Shown one piece after another: positions 1-8,234 of a DNA stretch of 64,000 nucleotides. Positions within the stretch are counted from its first letter, which is position 1, and each line of letters begins with the position of its first letter. The stretch lies in contig CAVSJA010000003.1 in assembly GCA_963728145.1 (NCBI GenBank), forward strand, positions 248,001 to 312,000, in the 5' to 3' direction. The translations under genes and the position numbers were made by a program. The stretch comes from CAVSJA01 sp963728145. GTDB lineage: Bacteria > Bacteroidota > Bacteroidia > Chitinophagales > Chitinophagaceae. The notes beneath the pieces were generated by a model that was given only the letters and a program-made list of their open reading frames with translations, was not told the origin of the DNA and ran no database searches.

Positions 1-1942
1 TATAAGCACCACTTAATCGGAAGGAAATTGATTTAACCGGATTGGAGTTTATTCCAAACTCGATTCCCTTATGCATTGTCTCACCTGCATTTTGATTTGC
101 GAATGAACCGTCATCTTGTTTTACAGAAATGATTTCATTTGTACCTCTTAAATGATAGGCGCTAACATCAACTGAAAGCTTATTCTTGATGAGTTCTGCC
201 CATCCACCTACTTCGTAGTTATAAAATACAGATGGATCCAGACTTGGCACTTTCACTCCAGTGTAGAGTTCGGTTACCTGTGGTGGAACGAATCCTTCAC
301 TATAGTTGGCGTAGATACCGGTTCTGCCGGTGAAATTATATGTAAAGCCAATCTTGGGGCTTACTCTGTTGAAATTGCTGATCGTATCCGGCGAACCGCT
401 GAATGCAGATGGATTTAGGTGGTTGTCGAAACCATAATGAAAGTAATCGTAACGTAGTGAAGCTACAACACGCAGTTTCTCTATTGGATTAAATTCAAAG
501 TTTAAAAAGGCTGCGTAGTTATTCAGCCTCGTTGCATAATTGGTCAGCACGCTGTCTGTATTTTCATAGCTCACATATTTCTTGCTGATGGTATCTTTTT
601 TAATGCGGATATAATTTGCATTGTAAGAAGAGGGACTAAGGTCCACATTGAATCCGCCAATCAAAACAGCCTTTTTCCAATTCAGATTCTGCCGATGTTG
701 TGCTATTAGCGCATACGAGTTAAAGCTACTTTCGTTGATCTCGCCATGAGCAAGATCTTTCTTTCCAACAAATGTATTGCCCTGTCTGCGGTAATCATCT
801 TTTACGCGATAAGCAGGGTTTTGTCCAATGCTATTATCCCTGTAAAGAATAGAGACAGTTGATTTGCTTTTATCATTCCATGAATGAGTAAGTGTTGAAC
901 GATATCGAAGTGCGTTTACTTTTCTATAGGTAAATGTATGAAGACTTGAAAAGCTCTTTGTTGCAAACATGGTGCTGTCTATTCCTCCGGACATATCGCT
1001 GTAGTAATCCATATAACTAAAACTATTGGTCAGACTTGTTTTATCTGAAAAGCGATAATCAATTCTTGCGGTTAATGTTCCTTTATTAAAATCACTGTAC
1101 TCAAGAAAGCCATTTCTTTTATCAGCATAGTATCCACTGAGTACGAAACCCCATTTGCCCTTTGTAACACTGCTCATCAGGTCTGCCCTTTTATATCCAA
1201 CATTATTTCCCTGTAAGGAAGCTTTCAGCACCGGAACAGCAGTAGGAGATTGGGTGATGAAATTCACCACTCCGCCGATCGCCTCACTTCCATAAAGAGA
1301 AGAGGATGGTCCTTTGATCACTTCGATATTTTTGGCTGCAGCAAGGTTCATTTCCAGCAGTGCATTGTGATTAAAAAGACCGGTTGTACGAATGGGAATT
1401 CCATCTTCCAGGTAGAGGTATAAACTCTTCGTCGTCATCGGTTGACGAATGCTCATCTGGTGTTGTTCATTTCCGAGGCTGACCATATTCACGCCACTCA
1501 CTTTGTTCAATAGCTGGTCGGCCATAGTTGCTTTATTGTCCTGGATGGTTTTGCTGCTGATAGTTGCTATTGCAACTGGTGCTTCTGAGCGTTTGGCGCC
1601 TTCGCCACGATTTGCGGTTAATACAACCTGCTGTAATTGCGTCGCTGATTGATTCATTGAAATCACACTGTAACCGGGAGAGGTAAGAAATTGCTGAGCC
1701 AGGTATCCAATGGAACTAATGGTATGGGATTCGCAATCGGAGCATTTCATTTCAAATTCTCCGAGAATATTTGTCGTGCAGCCGCAATGGCAATTTGGAT
1801 TTGAACATTGGATGGTTGCCCCAGCCACAGCTTCCTTTGTTGAAGCGTCAATGATCTTGCCTTTTACGATAGTCTGCGCGAAAGCACCTGTGCCGATGCA
1901 TAGAAATATAGCCAGGATAATATTCTTATATAAACGTAACAT
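1..1942 (-). CDS. TonB-dependent receptor, 3' end outside window
   Basis: Outer-membrane TonB-dependent receptor; the start codon is at 1942 and the frame stays open to the window edge, so the C-terminal part of the barrel is missing. Residues 1-23 form a signal peptide ending in AFAQ. A carboxypeptidase-like regulatory domain follows (about 24-100), then a plug domain with the typical IEVIKGPSSSLYGSEAIGG stretch, then beta-strand-rich barrel sequence. The regulatory domain is unusual in carrying a Cys-rich loop (CSNPNCHCGC, then CSDC), which suggests metal binding. The gene lies 106 bp downstream of a small Cys-containing exported protein on the same strand, probably one operon. Substrate is not known; iron or copper is an inference from the cysteines. 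Confidence 0.9.
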   Translation of the reverse strand, partial: MLRLYKNIILAIFLCIGTGAFAQTIVKGKIIDASTKEAVAGATIQCSNPNCHCGCTTNILGEFEMKCSDCESHTISSIGYLAQQFLTSPGYSVISMNQSATQLQQVVLTANRGEGAKRSEAPVAIATISSKTIQDNKATMADQLLNKVSGVNMVSLGNEQHQMSIRQPMTTKSLYLYLEDGIPIRTTGLFNHNALLEMNLAAAKNIEVIKGPSSSLYGSEAIGGVVNFITQSPTAVPVLKASLQGNNVGYKRADLMSSVTKGKWGFVLSGYYADKRNGFLEYSDFNKGTLTARIDYRFSDKTSLTNSFSYMDYYSDMSGGIDSTMFATKSFSSLHTFTYRKVNALRYRSTLTHSWNDKSKSTVSILYRDNSIGQNPAYRVKDDYRRQGNTFVGKKDLAHGEINESSFNSYALIAQHRQNLNWKKAVLIGGFNVDLSPSSYNANYIRIKKDTISKKYVSYENTDSVLTNYATRLNNYAAFLNFEFNPIEKLRVVASLRYDYFHYGFDNHLNPSAFSGSPDTISNFNRVSPKIGFTYNFTGRTGIYANYSEGFVPPQVTELYTGVKVPSLDPSVFYNYEVGGWAELIKNKLSVDVSAYHLRGTNEIISVKQDDGSFANQNAGETMHKGIEFGINSNPVKSISFRLSGAY

Positions 1943-2048
1943 GATTAAATGGATAGATAAGGTTACTCAATTTGGTTGCCAGCAGGATCCCGGCTCTTTT
2001 TTAGTACTGCAAAAAAAGGGCATAGGTTGCCTGTTATGAGAGAGTTAA

Positions 2049-2426
2049 TCAGCCTAAATTCCCGGGTGGATGGAAGATCTCGGTCTGTAAATCCTTTGGA
2101 AGGAAAAATTTATCGCCAGTAAACCAGGACTTAACGGTTGTTAGGTTTTCGCAAAGAAGTGAACAGTAAAATGATTTCGATGATATGGGCTCGTTATGGT
2201 TGCTGCCTTTTCGCTCCGGGTTTTGTTGTTCCTTTTTTTCCTCATCCTTCATTTTCTTGCCCACCAGGCATTTTCCTTCGCAGTCCAGTTCGGGTGCTGC
2301 TTTGTTTTCGCATTTATCAACAAAGGAGGCTGTATTCACATAATAATCAACCATAATGACTGCCCGGTTGAATGTCTGTACCGAGAAGGCGACTAAGAGC
2401 AATATGGTTGTTATTTGCCGGAACAT
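2049..2426 (-). CDS. small exported Cys-containing protein
   Basis: A 125-residue protein with an N-terminal hydrophobic segment (about residues 5-25) followed by a short domain with CENKAAPELDCEGKC, a highly charged Lys/Glu stretch (KKMKDEEKKEQQNPERK), and two more cysteines in YCSLLCEN. I recall similar small proteins next to TonB receptors in Bacteroidota, but no characterised function. It sits directly upstream of the Cys-rich TonB receptor on the same strand and probably shares its promoter. A periplasmic metal-binding or metal-handling role is an inference from the cysteines and the neighbour. Confidence 0.75.
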   Translation of the reverse strand: MFRQITTILLLVAFSVQTFNRAVIMVDYYVNTASFVDKCENKAAPELDCEGKCLVGKKMKDEEKKEQQNPERKGSNHNEPISSKSFYCSLLCENLTTVKSWFTGDKFFLPKDLQTEIFHPPGNLG

Positions 2427-2687
2427 AAACTACTCAAAAGTATTTTGTGTGCGTTTTTAGATATTGATTAAGGTCAGGTCTAATACTGATTAAAGTCTTA
2501 TGATTCGCTGGTTTAATTACGATTTCCTGACAAAAGTAATCCGCTGGCAAGCGATTCAATTGGGGAAATAGATAGGTTGTTATTTGAACAGCATGTGTTG
2601 GGTGATTAGCGCGATCAACTGTTCAGCGGGAAATACACCAAACTCAGAGGGCTGCAATGTGGTGCATTTATTTTATAGGTTTGCGGT

Positions 2688-3587
2688 ATGCCAATAACTG
2701 AAAAAATCAATGTAAACGGGATCAAATGGGTGGATGTATTAAATCCCAGTATTGAGGAAATGGGGCAGCTGAGTGTGGAATTTCATTTGAACGAACATTC
2801 GGTTAAGGATTGCCTTGAACCGGAGCATCTGCCTAAGTATGAGTTTGACGAGGAAAACGGTGTTCATTTTTTGATCCTTCGATACATTGCCCATGCAGCG
2901 GATTTGCGGATTTCAAGCATACAGGAATTGACCAACAAGATTGCGATCTTTTATACTGCTCAGACAATTATTACTATTCACAAAAGCGAAACCTCTTTTT
3001 TGGAGATCATTGCCAGGAGGGCAATTAAAAAGTGTGCTTCAACCACAGAATTGTTAACGAAGATTATTTGGCAATCCCTGGAAACATACGATGATCCCGC
3101 ATCACGGCTATCGGAACAATTGGACTTTCACGAAAACCATGTGATGTTGAAGAAAACGAGCGATGATATAACCCAGGGGCTGTTTTATATCAAAAGGCAG
3201 GCATCTTTATCACATAAAGTCCTGTTGCTAATGCAGGAGCCGATCAATCATATCCGCGTTGCGACAGGTGAAGAAGTGCTGATCCAGGATGTGAGAGATC
3301 AGCATTTAAAAATGCTGACCCTTCACCACCAGGTTCTCGAGGCTGTCAATAACCTCCTCACGATTTCAATGTCATTCGCTGCACAAAAAACGAATGAAGT
3401 TGTACGCGTACTCACGGTATTTTCCGTGTTCTTCATGCCGCTGACATTCATTGTAGGGATCTACGGAATGAATTTTGACTTTATGCCGGAATTAAGAGAG
3501 AAATGGGGCTATCCGGTTGTACTGATATTTATGGCTATCGTGACGGCAACGATTTATTTCTGGTTCAAAAGAAAAAAATGGCTTTGA
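2688..3587 (+). CDS. corA: CorA-family Mg2+/divalent cation transporter
   Basis: A 299-residue CorA-type channel. The long cytoplasmic N-domain (about 1-235) is followed by two C-terminal membrane helices; the signature GMN is seen in GIYGMNFDFMPE between them, and the protein ends in a basic tail (FKRKKWL), as in CorA. The family moves Mg2+, Co2+ or Ni2+ across the inner membrane as a pentamer. A TAGGTTTG sequence at 2676-2683 fits the Bacteroidota -7 box and would put the transcript start almost at the start codon, so the mRNA may be nearly leaderless. It converges with a truncated AraC-type gene. Confidence 0.9.
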   Translation: MPITEKINVNGIKWVDVLNPSIEEMGQLSVEFHLNEHSVKDCLEPEHLPKYEFDEENGVHFLILRYIAHAADLRISSIQELTNKIAIFYTAQTIITIHKSETSFLEIIARRAIKKCASTTELLTKIIWQSLETYDDPASRLSEQLDFHENHVMLKKTSDDITQGLFYIKRQASLSHKVLLLMQEPINHIRVATGEEVLIQDVRDQHLKMLTLHHQVLEAVNNLLTISMSFAAQKTNEVVRVLTVFSVFFMPLTFIVGIYGMNFDFMPELREKWGYPVVLIFMAIVTATIYFWFKRKKWL

Positions 3588-3633
3588 AATCTATCCACTA
3601 GCAATGGATGCAGGGTCTGTTGAGACGGCAGCT

Positions 3634-4182
3634 TTAATTTTGTTGGGATATTAAATTAATGTCTTCCTGGCCCCAGGATGAAATGATCATTTCAATTGTC
3701 TGCCTGACCGTCAAATCAATGTTTTCTTTCTTTAATTGAAATAATTGGAACAGCAGGGAAGAGATCTCAGAGATTTTTTCACTGGTCTGCTGCAGCGACA
3801 GCAGTATTCTTGTCAGGCCTGGAATATCCAGTTCTTTTAATTTTGATAAGTCGTAACAATCATCTATAACAGCTCCGGGGTCGACTCCAAAAATGTTTTT
3901 TAGTACAAAAGGATAAAGCTGAAAGCCGATGAGCAAATATGCACCTTCAATATTTAGCTGAACAGGATGGATGGTTTGTCCATAAAGAAACAGCAGGGGC
4001 ATCAATTTCTTGTGTGGATTAATCGTCAACCCATTGTCCGTTTGTTGAAACATAAGCCCGGGGTAGCCGTCTGCAAAAAAGGGAAGACTGGTGCTTGCTT
4101 TTTTGTCGTTGTTGTCAAGCACCAAAATACTCTTTACCAGGAGCGAGATCTCTTTATCGGGTTGAATGATTTGCGATTTCAT
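3634..4182 (-). CDS. AraC-type regulator N-domain, DNA-binding part missing
   Basis: 182 residues from the ATG at 4182 (the open frame extends further upstream through 4257, but the MKSQIIQP start is the natural one). The sequence matches the sensor domain of AraC-family regulators of the DUF6597 type: PxLMFQ near the start, a LLFLYGQT strand, and the linker RQTIEMIISSWGQEDINLIS that normally leads straight into the helix-turn-helix. The frame stops here and no AraC helix-turn-helix follows in any frame in the 46 bp before corA ends. So it is either a regulator fragment left by deletion or a stand-alone sensor domain. It is divergent from the ArsR-type gene. Confidence 0.6.
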   Translation of the reverse strand: MKSQIIQPDKEISLLVKSILVLDNNDKKASTSLPFFADGYPGLMFQQTDNGLTINPHKKLMPLLFLYGQTIHPVQLNIEGAYLLIGFQLYPFVLKNIFGVDPGAVIDDCYDLSKLKELDIPGLTRILLSLQQTSEKISEISSLLFQLFQLKKENIDLTVRQTIEMIISSWGQEDINLISQQN

Positions 4183-4212
4183 TTTACTTCTATGGGGGAA
4201 AGATAAATTTTT

Positions 4213-4244
4213 TTTGGTAAGTAAATACTTACGTATTATATTTG
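4213..4244 (+). promoter_or_regulatory. promoter of the arsR-AHSA1 pair
   Basis: A TTTG at 4213-4216 and TATATTTG at 4237-4244, separated by 20 bp, match the Bacteroidota promoter pattern (-33 TTTG, -7 TAnnTTTG). The start codon lies 22 bp downstream of the -7 box. Confidence 0.65.
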
Positions 4245-4261
4245 CGTAAGTAAACACTTAC
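4217..4261. promoter_or_regulatory. twin palindromic operator
   Basis: Two near-identical 16-bp palindromes: GTAAGTAAATACTTAC at 4217-4232 and GTAAGTAAACACTTAC at 4246-4261, with centres 29 bp apart (close to three helical turns). The first fills the spacer between the -33 and -7 boxes and the second covers the expected transcript start just before the ArsR-type start codon. This layout fits autorepression by the ArsR-type protein. It also lies in the leader of the divergent AraC-type gene and could control that gene too. Confidence 0.7.
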
Positions 4262-4266
4262 CAATA

Positions 4267-4629
4267 ATGGCGCCCGAATCCAGGAGAGATATATTCCAGG
4301 CAATTGCTGATCCCACGCGAAGACAGATCATTGATCTTTTGTCTAAAGAACCCATGAATCTCGGAGCTATCGCTGAGTATTTCGATATCAGTCGACCTGC
4401 AATCTCACAACAAATTAAAATATTGAATGAATGCGGCCTGGTAGAAATAAAAAGAGAGGGTAGGGAAAGCTTTTGTTCTATCCGGCCAACTGAATTGAAA
4501 AAAATTTCCGAATGGGTCAGCCGCTACAAAGGATTATGGGAAGAAAAGATTGAATCATTTGAAGCATATCTAAACAAGTTACAAACTCATAAGAAAAAGA
4601 AAGATGGAAAATCTAAACGAAATCAGTAA
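4267..4629 (+). CDS. ArsR/SdpR-type winged-helix repressor
   Basis: 120 residues. The winged helix spans about 5-90, starting IFQAIADPTRRQIIDLLS, with recognition helix ISRPAISQQIKIL and wing GLVEIKREGRESFC. There is no ELCVCD or other cysteine pair typical of metal-sensing ArsR proteins, so it is closer to the SdpR/YczG-like group, which is often coupled to an AHSA1-domain protein. It overlaps the AHSA1 gene by 26 bp, so the two are translationally linked. Two palindromes in its promoter suggest autoregulation. The tail (residues 105-120) is Lys-rich. Confidence 0.88.
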   Translation: MAPESRRDIFQAIADPTRRQIIDLLSKEPMNLGAIAEYFDISRPAISQQIKILNECGLVEIKREGRESFCSIRPTELKKISEWVSRYKGLWEEKIESFEAYLNKLQTHKKKKDGKSKRNQ

Positions 4630-5074
4630 AAGGGTATTAACCTTGAAGCGGACATTTAATGTTTCCCGACAATTGGTTTGGGAAGCCTGGACAAGACCTG
4701 AGCACATCATACAATGGTGGGCTCCGAAAGGAATGAAGATTGAAGTAATTCAACATGAATTTAAAGTAGGGGGCAAGTGGAAATATGCGATGCCGATGCC
4801 AGACGGATCTCAATTCATATCAGAAGGAATGTATTCAGAAATCGTCAAGCCAGAGAAAATAGTTACATCAGCCAATTTCATCCCAATGACGGAAGGCGTA
4901 ACATTACACGTACTCTTTGAGGAGGATGGAGACAAGACCATTTTTACCTTCAGTGTAATTCATCCTACTGAAGAATACTGCAAAGCACAGGAAAAAATGG
5001 GCTTCTATAATGGATGGGGTTCGGCCTTTGATCGGTTGGAGAAATATGTGTTGGCTGTTGGGAGTCCTTCTTAG
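4604..5074 (+). CDS. SRPBCC/AHSA1-domain protein
   Basis: 156 residues forming a START-like helix-grip fold: RTFNVSRQLVWEAWTRPEH at the start, IIQWWAPKGM, GGKWKYAMPMPDG, and a C-terminal helix GFYNGWGSAFDRLEKYV. Cytoplasmic, with a hydrophobic ligand cavity in known relatives; no enzymatic function can be assigned. It overlaps the ArsR-type gene, and the pair is a common two-gene unit in Bacteroidota, where the repressor may respond to the ligand that the AHSA1 protein binds (inference). Confidence 0.88.
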   Translation: MENLNEISKRVLTLKRTFNVSRQLVWEAWTRPEHIIQWWAPKGMKIEVIQHEFKVGGKWKYAMPMPDGSQFISEGMYSEIVKPEKIVTSANFIPMTEGVTLHVLFEEDGDKTIFTFSVIHPTEEYCKAQEKMGFYNGWGSAFDRLEKYVLAVGSPS

Positions 5075-5082
5075 AACCAAAC

Positions 5083-5139
5083 AAAAAGAACCGCTCACGA
5101 TAGTCCCGAAAGCTATCGGGATCGTAAGCGGTTCTTTTT
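5083..5139. terminator. bidirectional terminator
   Basis: AAAAAGAACCGCT (5083-5095) pairs perfectly with AGCGGTTCTTTTT (5127-5139), with a second inner palindrome (TCCCGAAAGCTATCGGGA) in the loop. It lies between two convergent genes and has an A/T tract on both sides. Confidence 0.85.
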
Positions 5140-5154
5140 GAAACGATTTGATTG

Positions 5155-5595
5155 TTATTTTGAAGTTTTCTTGTATGTAGTCAACCCATAGTTACTCCCT
5201 TTCAGGATCAGGATTTGATCTGCATTTTCCAAAGTAATATAATAGCTGTCTTCATCTTTTGTAGCATACTCAAACAATTCGGTTATCCAATAACCGGAGT
5301 AGTTCTTTTTCAATTGCCCAAACAGATGTAGTGGCAATTGATTTGATGTTATATTCCTGGATACGCCAATGAGTTCTGCGGTGGGCGAGAAGTGGGCGGA
5401 CAAATAAGCACCATTCAATTGAAATGTAGCTGAAAGAAATTTGGAGTTTTCTTCCCACTGTACTGATTTTGCATTTGCAAAGACCTTATTGAATACTTCT
5501 GCTGCTTTTTTATTATCTGGACCTGTAACGGGTGAAGCGAATGAACTAGCTGCGATAAGGATTGCTGCTGTTGCGAGGATTAATGACTTTTTCAT
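5155..5595 (-). CDS. exported PepSY-like (DUF2874-type) protein
   Basis: 146 residues from the ATG at 5595 (MKKSLILATAAILIAASSFA is a clear signal peptide; the open frame upstream is not coding). The mature part resembles the small periplasmic beta-lactamase-inhibitor-like proteins of Bacteroidota: VFNKVFANAKSVQWEENSKF, a FQLNGAYLSAHFS strand pair, then a C-terminal repeat of the same fold (YATKDEDSYYITLENADQILIL). No catalytic residues are seen. Function unknown; periplasmic location is inferred from the signal peptide. Confidence 0.8.
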   Translation of the reverse strand: MKKSLILATAAILIAASSFASPVTGPDNKKAAEVFNKVFANAKSVQWEENSKFLSATFQLNGAYLSAHFSPTAELIGVSRNITSNQLPLHLFGQLKKNYSGYWITELFEYATKDEDSYYITLENADQILILKGSNYGLTTYKKTSK

Positions 5596-6443
5596 GTTAG
5601 TTATTTTTGATTGAATTGATTCATTTAATTCGAATACAATTCTACAACATCGTTTCGCTTGATTCTTGCAAATGAGATGAAGCCGCAATAAACTGCGACG
5701 AATTTGGAAAATGATGGGTAGTAGGAGTCATAAAGGGGGATAATTCTTAGGACGGAAATGGTCCACAGCATCATCTATCTCAGATTGCGCCCCTTTGGGG
5801 CAATGTCATTACGTTAATTTTTTGGCTGCGTTTAGTCCCGAAGGGACTCAAGCTTGGTAGAAATGGGTTGCGGTTAATAATGCGGCCCCGAAGGGGTCGA
5901 ACAAAATTTGCCATTTAGGAAGCACATCCCATTATCAAGAAAACGCGTTTCGCAGAGTTGTTCGACCCCTTCGGGGTCGGAATACATTAATCAATTTTTT
6001 GGCTACCAAGATTAGACCCCTTCGGGGTCGGAATACATTTTTTGACTGCGTTTAGTCCCGAAGGGCAATGTCATTAAGTTCAGAGATTCAAACTTCGGAC
6101 GTTTACGCGTTCCGCGAAGCGGAACGCGCTGTTCTCCTCGCGACAGTCCGTCATTCCCGTCCCGCCAAAGGCGGGACGGGAATGACGGCTTCACCGTGGG
6201 GGGTAATTATGCGTTCCCGCTTCTCACCCCGCAGGGGTGAAATGTTGGTAGCAAAGTGTGTCCCCTTTGATAGCGCCCCGAAGGGGCGCAACCTGAAATT
6301 GATGCAACATGAAAATTCTTTTCATTGACTCGAAATGAAAAGCATTATGATATTGATCTTACATCATTCAATGCATTTCCTTATCACGAAGATTGTCATA
6401 ATTTTATTCAACTCTTTTTTTAAATAAATTAAGGGAGGTAATC
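5596..6443. repeat. intergenic cluster of short GC palindromes
   Basis: An 848-bp stretch with no credible gene. From about 5785 to 6290 it holds at least eight short palindromes of the CCCCGAAGGGG / CCCCTTCGGGG type. Two of them sit in near-identical contexts, GACCCCTTCGGGGTCGGAAT followed by ACATT, about 50 bp apart (near 5965 and 6015). A GTCCCGCCAAAGGCGGGAC hairpin flanked by CATTCCC/GGGAATG lies near 6160. This is a REP-like repeat cluster. The ORFs in it are artefacts of the palindromes. Confidence 0.75.
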
Positions 6444-6902
6444 ATGGTAGATATTATTCATCGAATTGGCATCAAGTCGCCGATTGGTAACGTGTACAAA
6501 GCCATATCAACAACAAAAGGTCTCGCCAATTGGTGGACTGAAGAGGTTGATGGTGATGAGCGGGTGGGAGGTAAGATCAGATTCCGTTTTCAAACGAAGA
6601 CAGGAGAGGAATTAGGAAAAATGGTTATGGAAGTTCAGGAACTAAATCCAGATAAAGACGTGAAGTGGCGATGCGTTGAAGGGCCTGATGAATGGCTGGG
6701 AACCAATATCACATTTCAGTTGTCACAACAAGATGATCAAACAATTATCATCTTCGGTCACAGAAACTGGCGTGAGGCAGTTGAGTTTATGGCCCATTGC
6801 AGTATGAAATGGGCTGTGTTTCTATTAAGTCTTCGTGAATTTTTAGAGACGGGAAAAGGAAAACCATCGCCGAACGATCTGAAAATTGATAACTGGAATT
6901 GA
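6444..6902 (+). CDS. SRPBCC-domain protein
   Basis: 152 residues, helix-grip fold: an N-terminal strand VDIIHRIGIKSPIGNVYKAI, TTKGLANWWTEEV, GGKIRFRF, and a long C-terminal helix AHCSMKWAVFLLSLREFLETG. Strong ribosome-binding site (AAGGGAGGT) 8 bp before the start. It stands alone between a repeat cluster and convergent genes. A second, unrelated member of the same fold is at 4604-5074. Cytoplasmic; ligand unknown. Confidence 0.88.
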   Translation: MVDIIHRIGIKSPIGNVYKAISTTKGLANWWTEEVDGDERVGGKIRFRFQTKTGEELGKMVMEVQELNPDKDVKWRCVEGPDEWLGTNITFQLSQQDDQTIIIFGHRNWREAVEFMAHCSMKWAVFLLSLREFLETGKGKPSPNDLKIDNWN

Positions 6903-6914
6903 CCTTTTCCACCA

Positions 6915-8156
6915 TCATTGCGGAATGATTTGCAGTATGGCATGACTCGCCTGACTGGGGTGAGCTATATATCCATTAGAGCCGAATCGAAATGCTGTGA
7001 AGGAAATGGTATGATTACCTGCTCCCACCTGAAGAAGCGCCGAACCCGCAAAAGAGTGCGTGGCGCCATTTGCAACATCTTCAACATAGCGTTTAGCAAC
7101 TCCGCCGTCGAGGTTTATGTCGATGAAAACATCAGTTGAGCTACAACCAATACAGGAGCCGCTGGCCGTATAGATGCTAAAGGTGATCAATACTTTTGTG
7201 TTCGTGGTCGCAGTGAAGCTGTAGCTCAAGCCTGGAATTGCAACGGCATTACTGCTGGTCAACTCAACTTGAGTCGTGGCTGGCAACACAATAGTGTTAC
7301 TGTATAAAAGATTGGTTGGTGAACTCCAGGTCGGAACTGCCCCATCACCGTTTGTTTGCAAAACCTGGCCCGGAGTTCCTGTACTTCCATTTACCATAAA
7401 GGCGCCATTAGCTCTCATCCTGAATCTTTCAGTGAAAACACCTGCCTGGTCATAACCAAACGCAATATCCGCGTTGGGATGATCCGCATAGATCTGTAAC
7501 AAATTACCTTGTACAGCGAATCCCACATCTCCGGTTCCTCCTGGATAAAGTGTAATCTTTTTACCCACTGCCGCAGGGAAGCCCAATGGGGCATTAGGAT
7601 TAGCTGTATTAATTCCGACTCTGCCACCTGGAATATCATTCAGGACAACAAAGCCATTGTTTTTGCCCGCGCGGATATAAGTGTGCTCAGTGGTAGAATG
7701 ATTAAAATGGCTGACATGGTTTGTTCCCCTAAAGATTGCGGTACCTCCTGCGCTGGTACCTCTGCTAACATCGAATGTGGCACCGGGAGCAGTTTCGCCA
7801 ATGCCAATTCCGACATCACCATTGTTTCTGATGACCATCTTTGTATTGTTCCCATTCGTGCGGAATTGAAAACCATTCACTGTATTAAAATTGTTGTAAA
7901 CGATACCTCCATTAGCTGCATCGCTGGCCCTACCGAATAAGATAGATGTTTCATTTGCGTCAGGGCTTAAAAGATTGATATAGGTATTGGTATTGCTTTC
8001 AACTACGAGCGGCGAAAAAGGAGTTACGTTGCCGGATGCACCTGCGTATACATGCAGTTTTGCGCGGGGTGTTGTTATTCCAATACCGGTGTTCTGTGCC
8101 TGTGAATGATAAAATAATCCCAAGGCAATAATCATGGTAATATATGTCCGTCTCAT
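6915..8156 (-). CDS. exported tail-fibre-like repeat protein, long paralogue
   Basis: 413 residues from the ATG at 8156 (MRRTYITMIIALGLFYHSQAQ, a signal peptide). The body has the short beta motifs seen in phage-tail and trimeric-adhesin-like proteins of Bacteroidota: NTGIGITTPRAKLHVYAG, DVGIGIGETAPGATFDV, RVGINTANPNAPLGFPAA, followed by a C-terminal beta domain ending AILQIIPQ. It is a tandem paralogue of the next gene upstream and differs mainly by an insertion of about 70 residues that adds one more repeat. Cell-surface or secreted location is inferred. No type IX sorting domain is seen. Function unknown. Confidence 0.82.
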   Translation of the reverse strand: MRRTYITMIIALGLFYHSQAQNTGIGITTPRAKLHVYAGASGNVTPFSPLVVESNTNTYINLLSPDANETSILFGRASDAANGGIVYNNFNTVNGFQFRTNGNNTKMVIRNNGDVGIGIGETAPGATFDVSRGTSAGGTAIFRGTNHVSHFNHSTTEHTYIRAGKNNGFVVLNDIPGGRVGINTANPNAPLGFPAAVGKKITLYPGGTGDVGFAVQGNLLQIYADHPNADIAFGYDQAGVFTERFRMRANGAFMVNGSTGTPGQVLQTNGDGAVPTWSSPTNLLYSNTIVLPATTQVELTSSNAVAIPGLSYSFTATTNTKVLITFSIYTASGSCIGCSSTDVFIDINLDGGVAKRYVEDVANGATHSFAGSALLQVGAGNHTISFTAFRFGSNGYIAHPSQASHAILQIIPQ

Positions 8157-8234
8157 TTCTATTAAGAGTTGTTTGACGGAATTTACACACAGCAATATTC
8201 AATAAGAATATAACTTTTGTTAGTGTCTGTAGGT

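Noticed and set aside
6012..6328. ORFs within the palindrome cluster
   Set aside because: They consist of translated palindromes on both strands and have no domain or ribosome-binding site.
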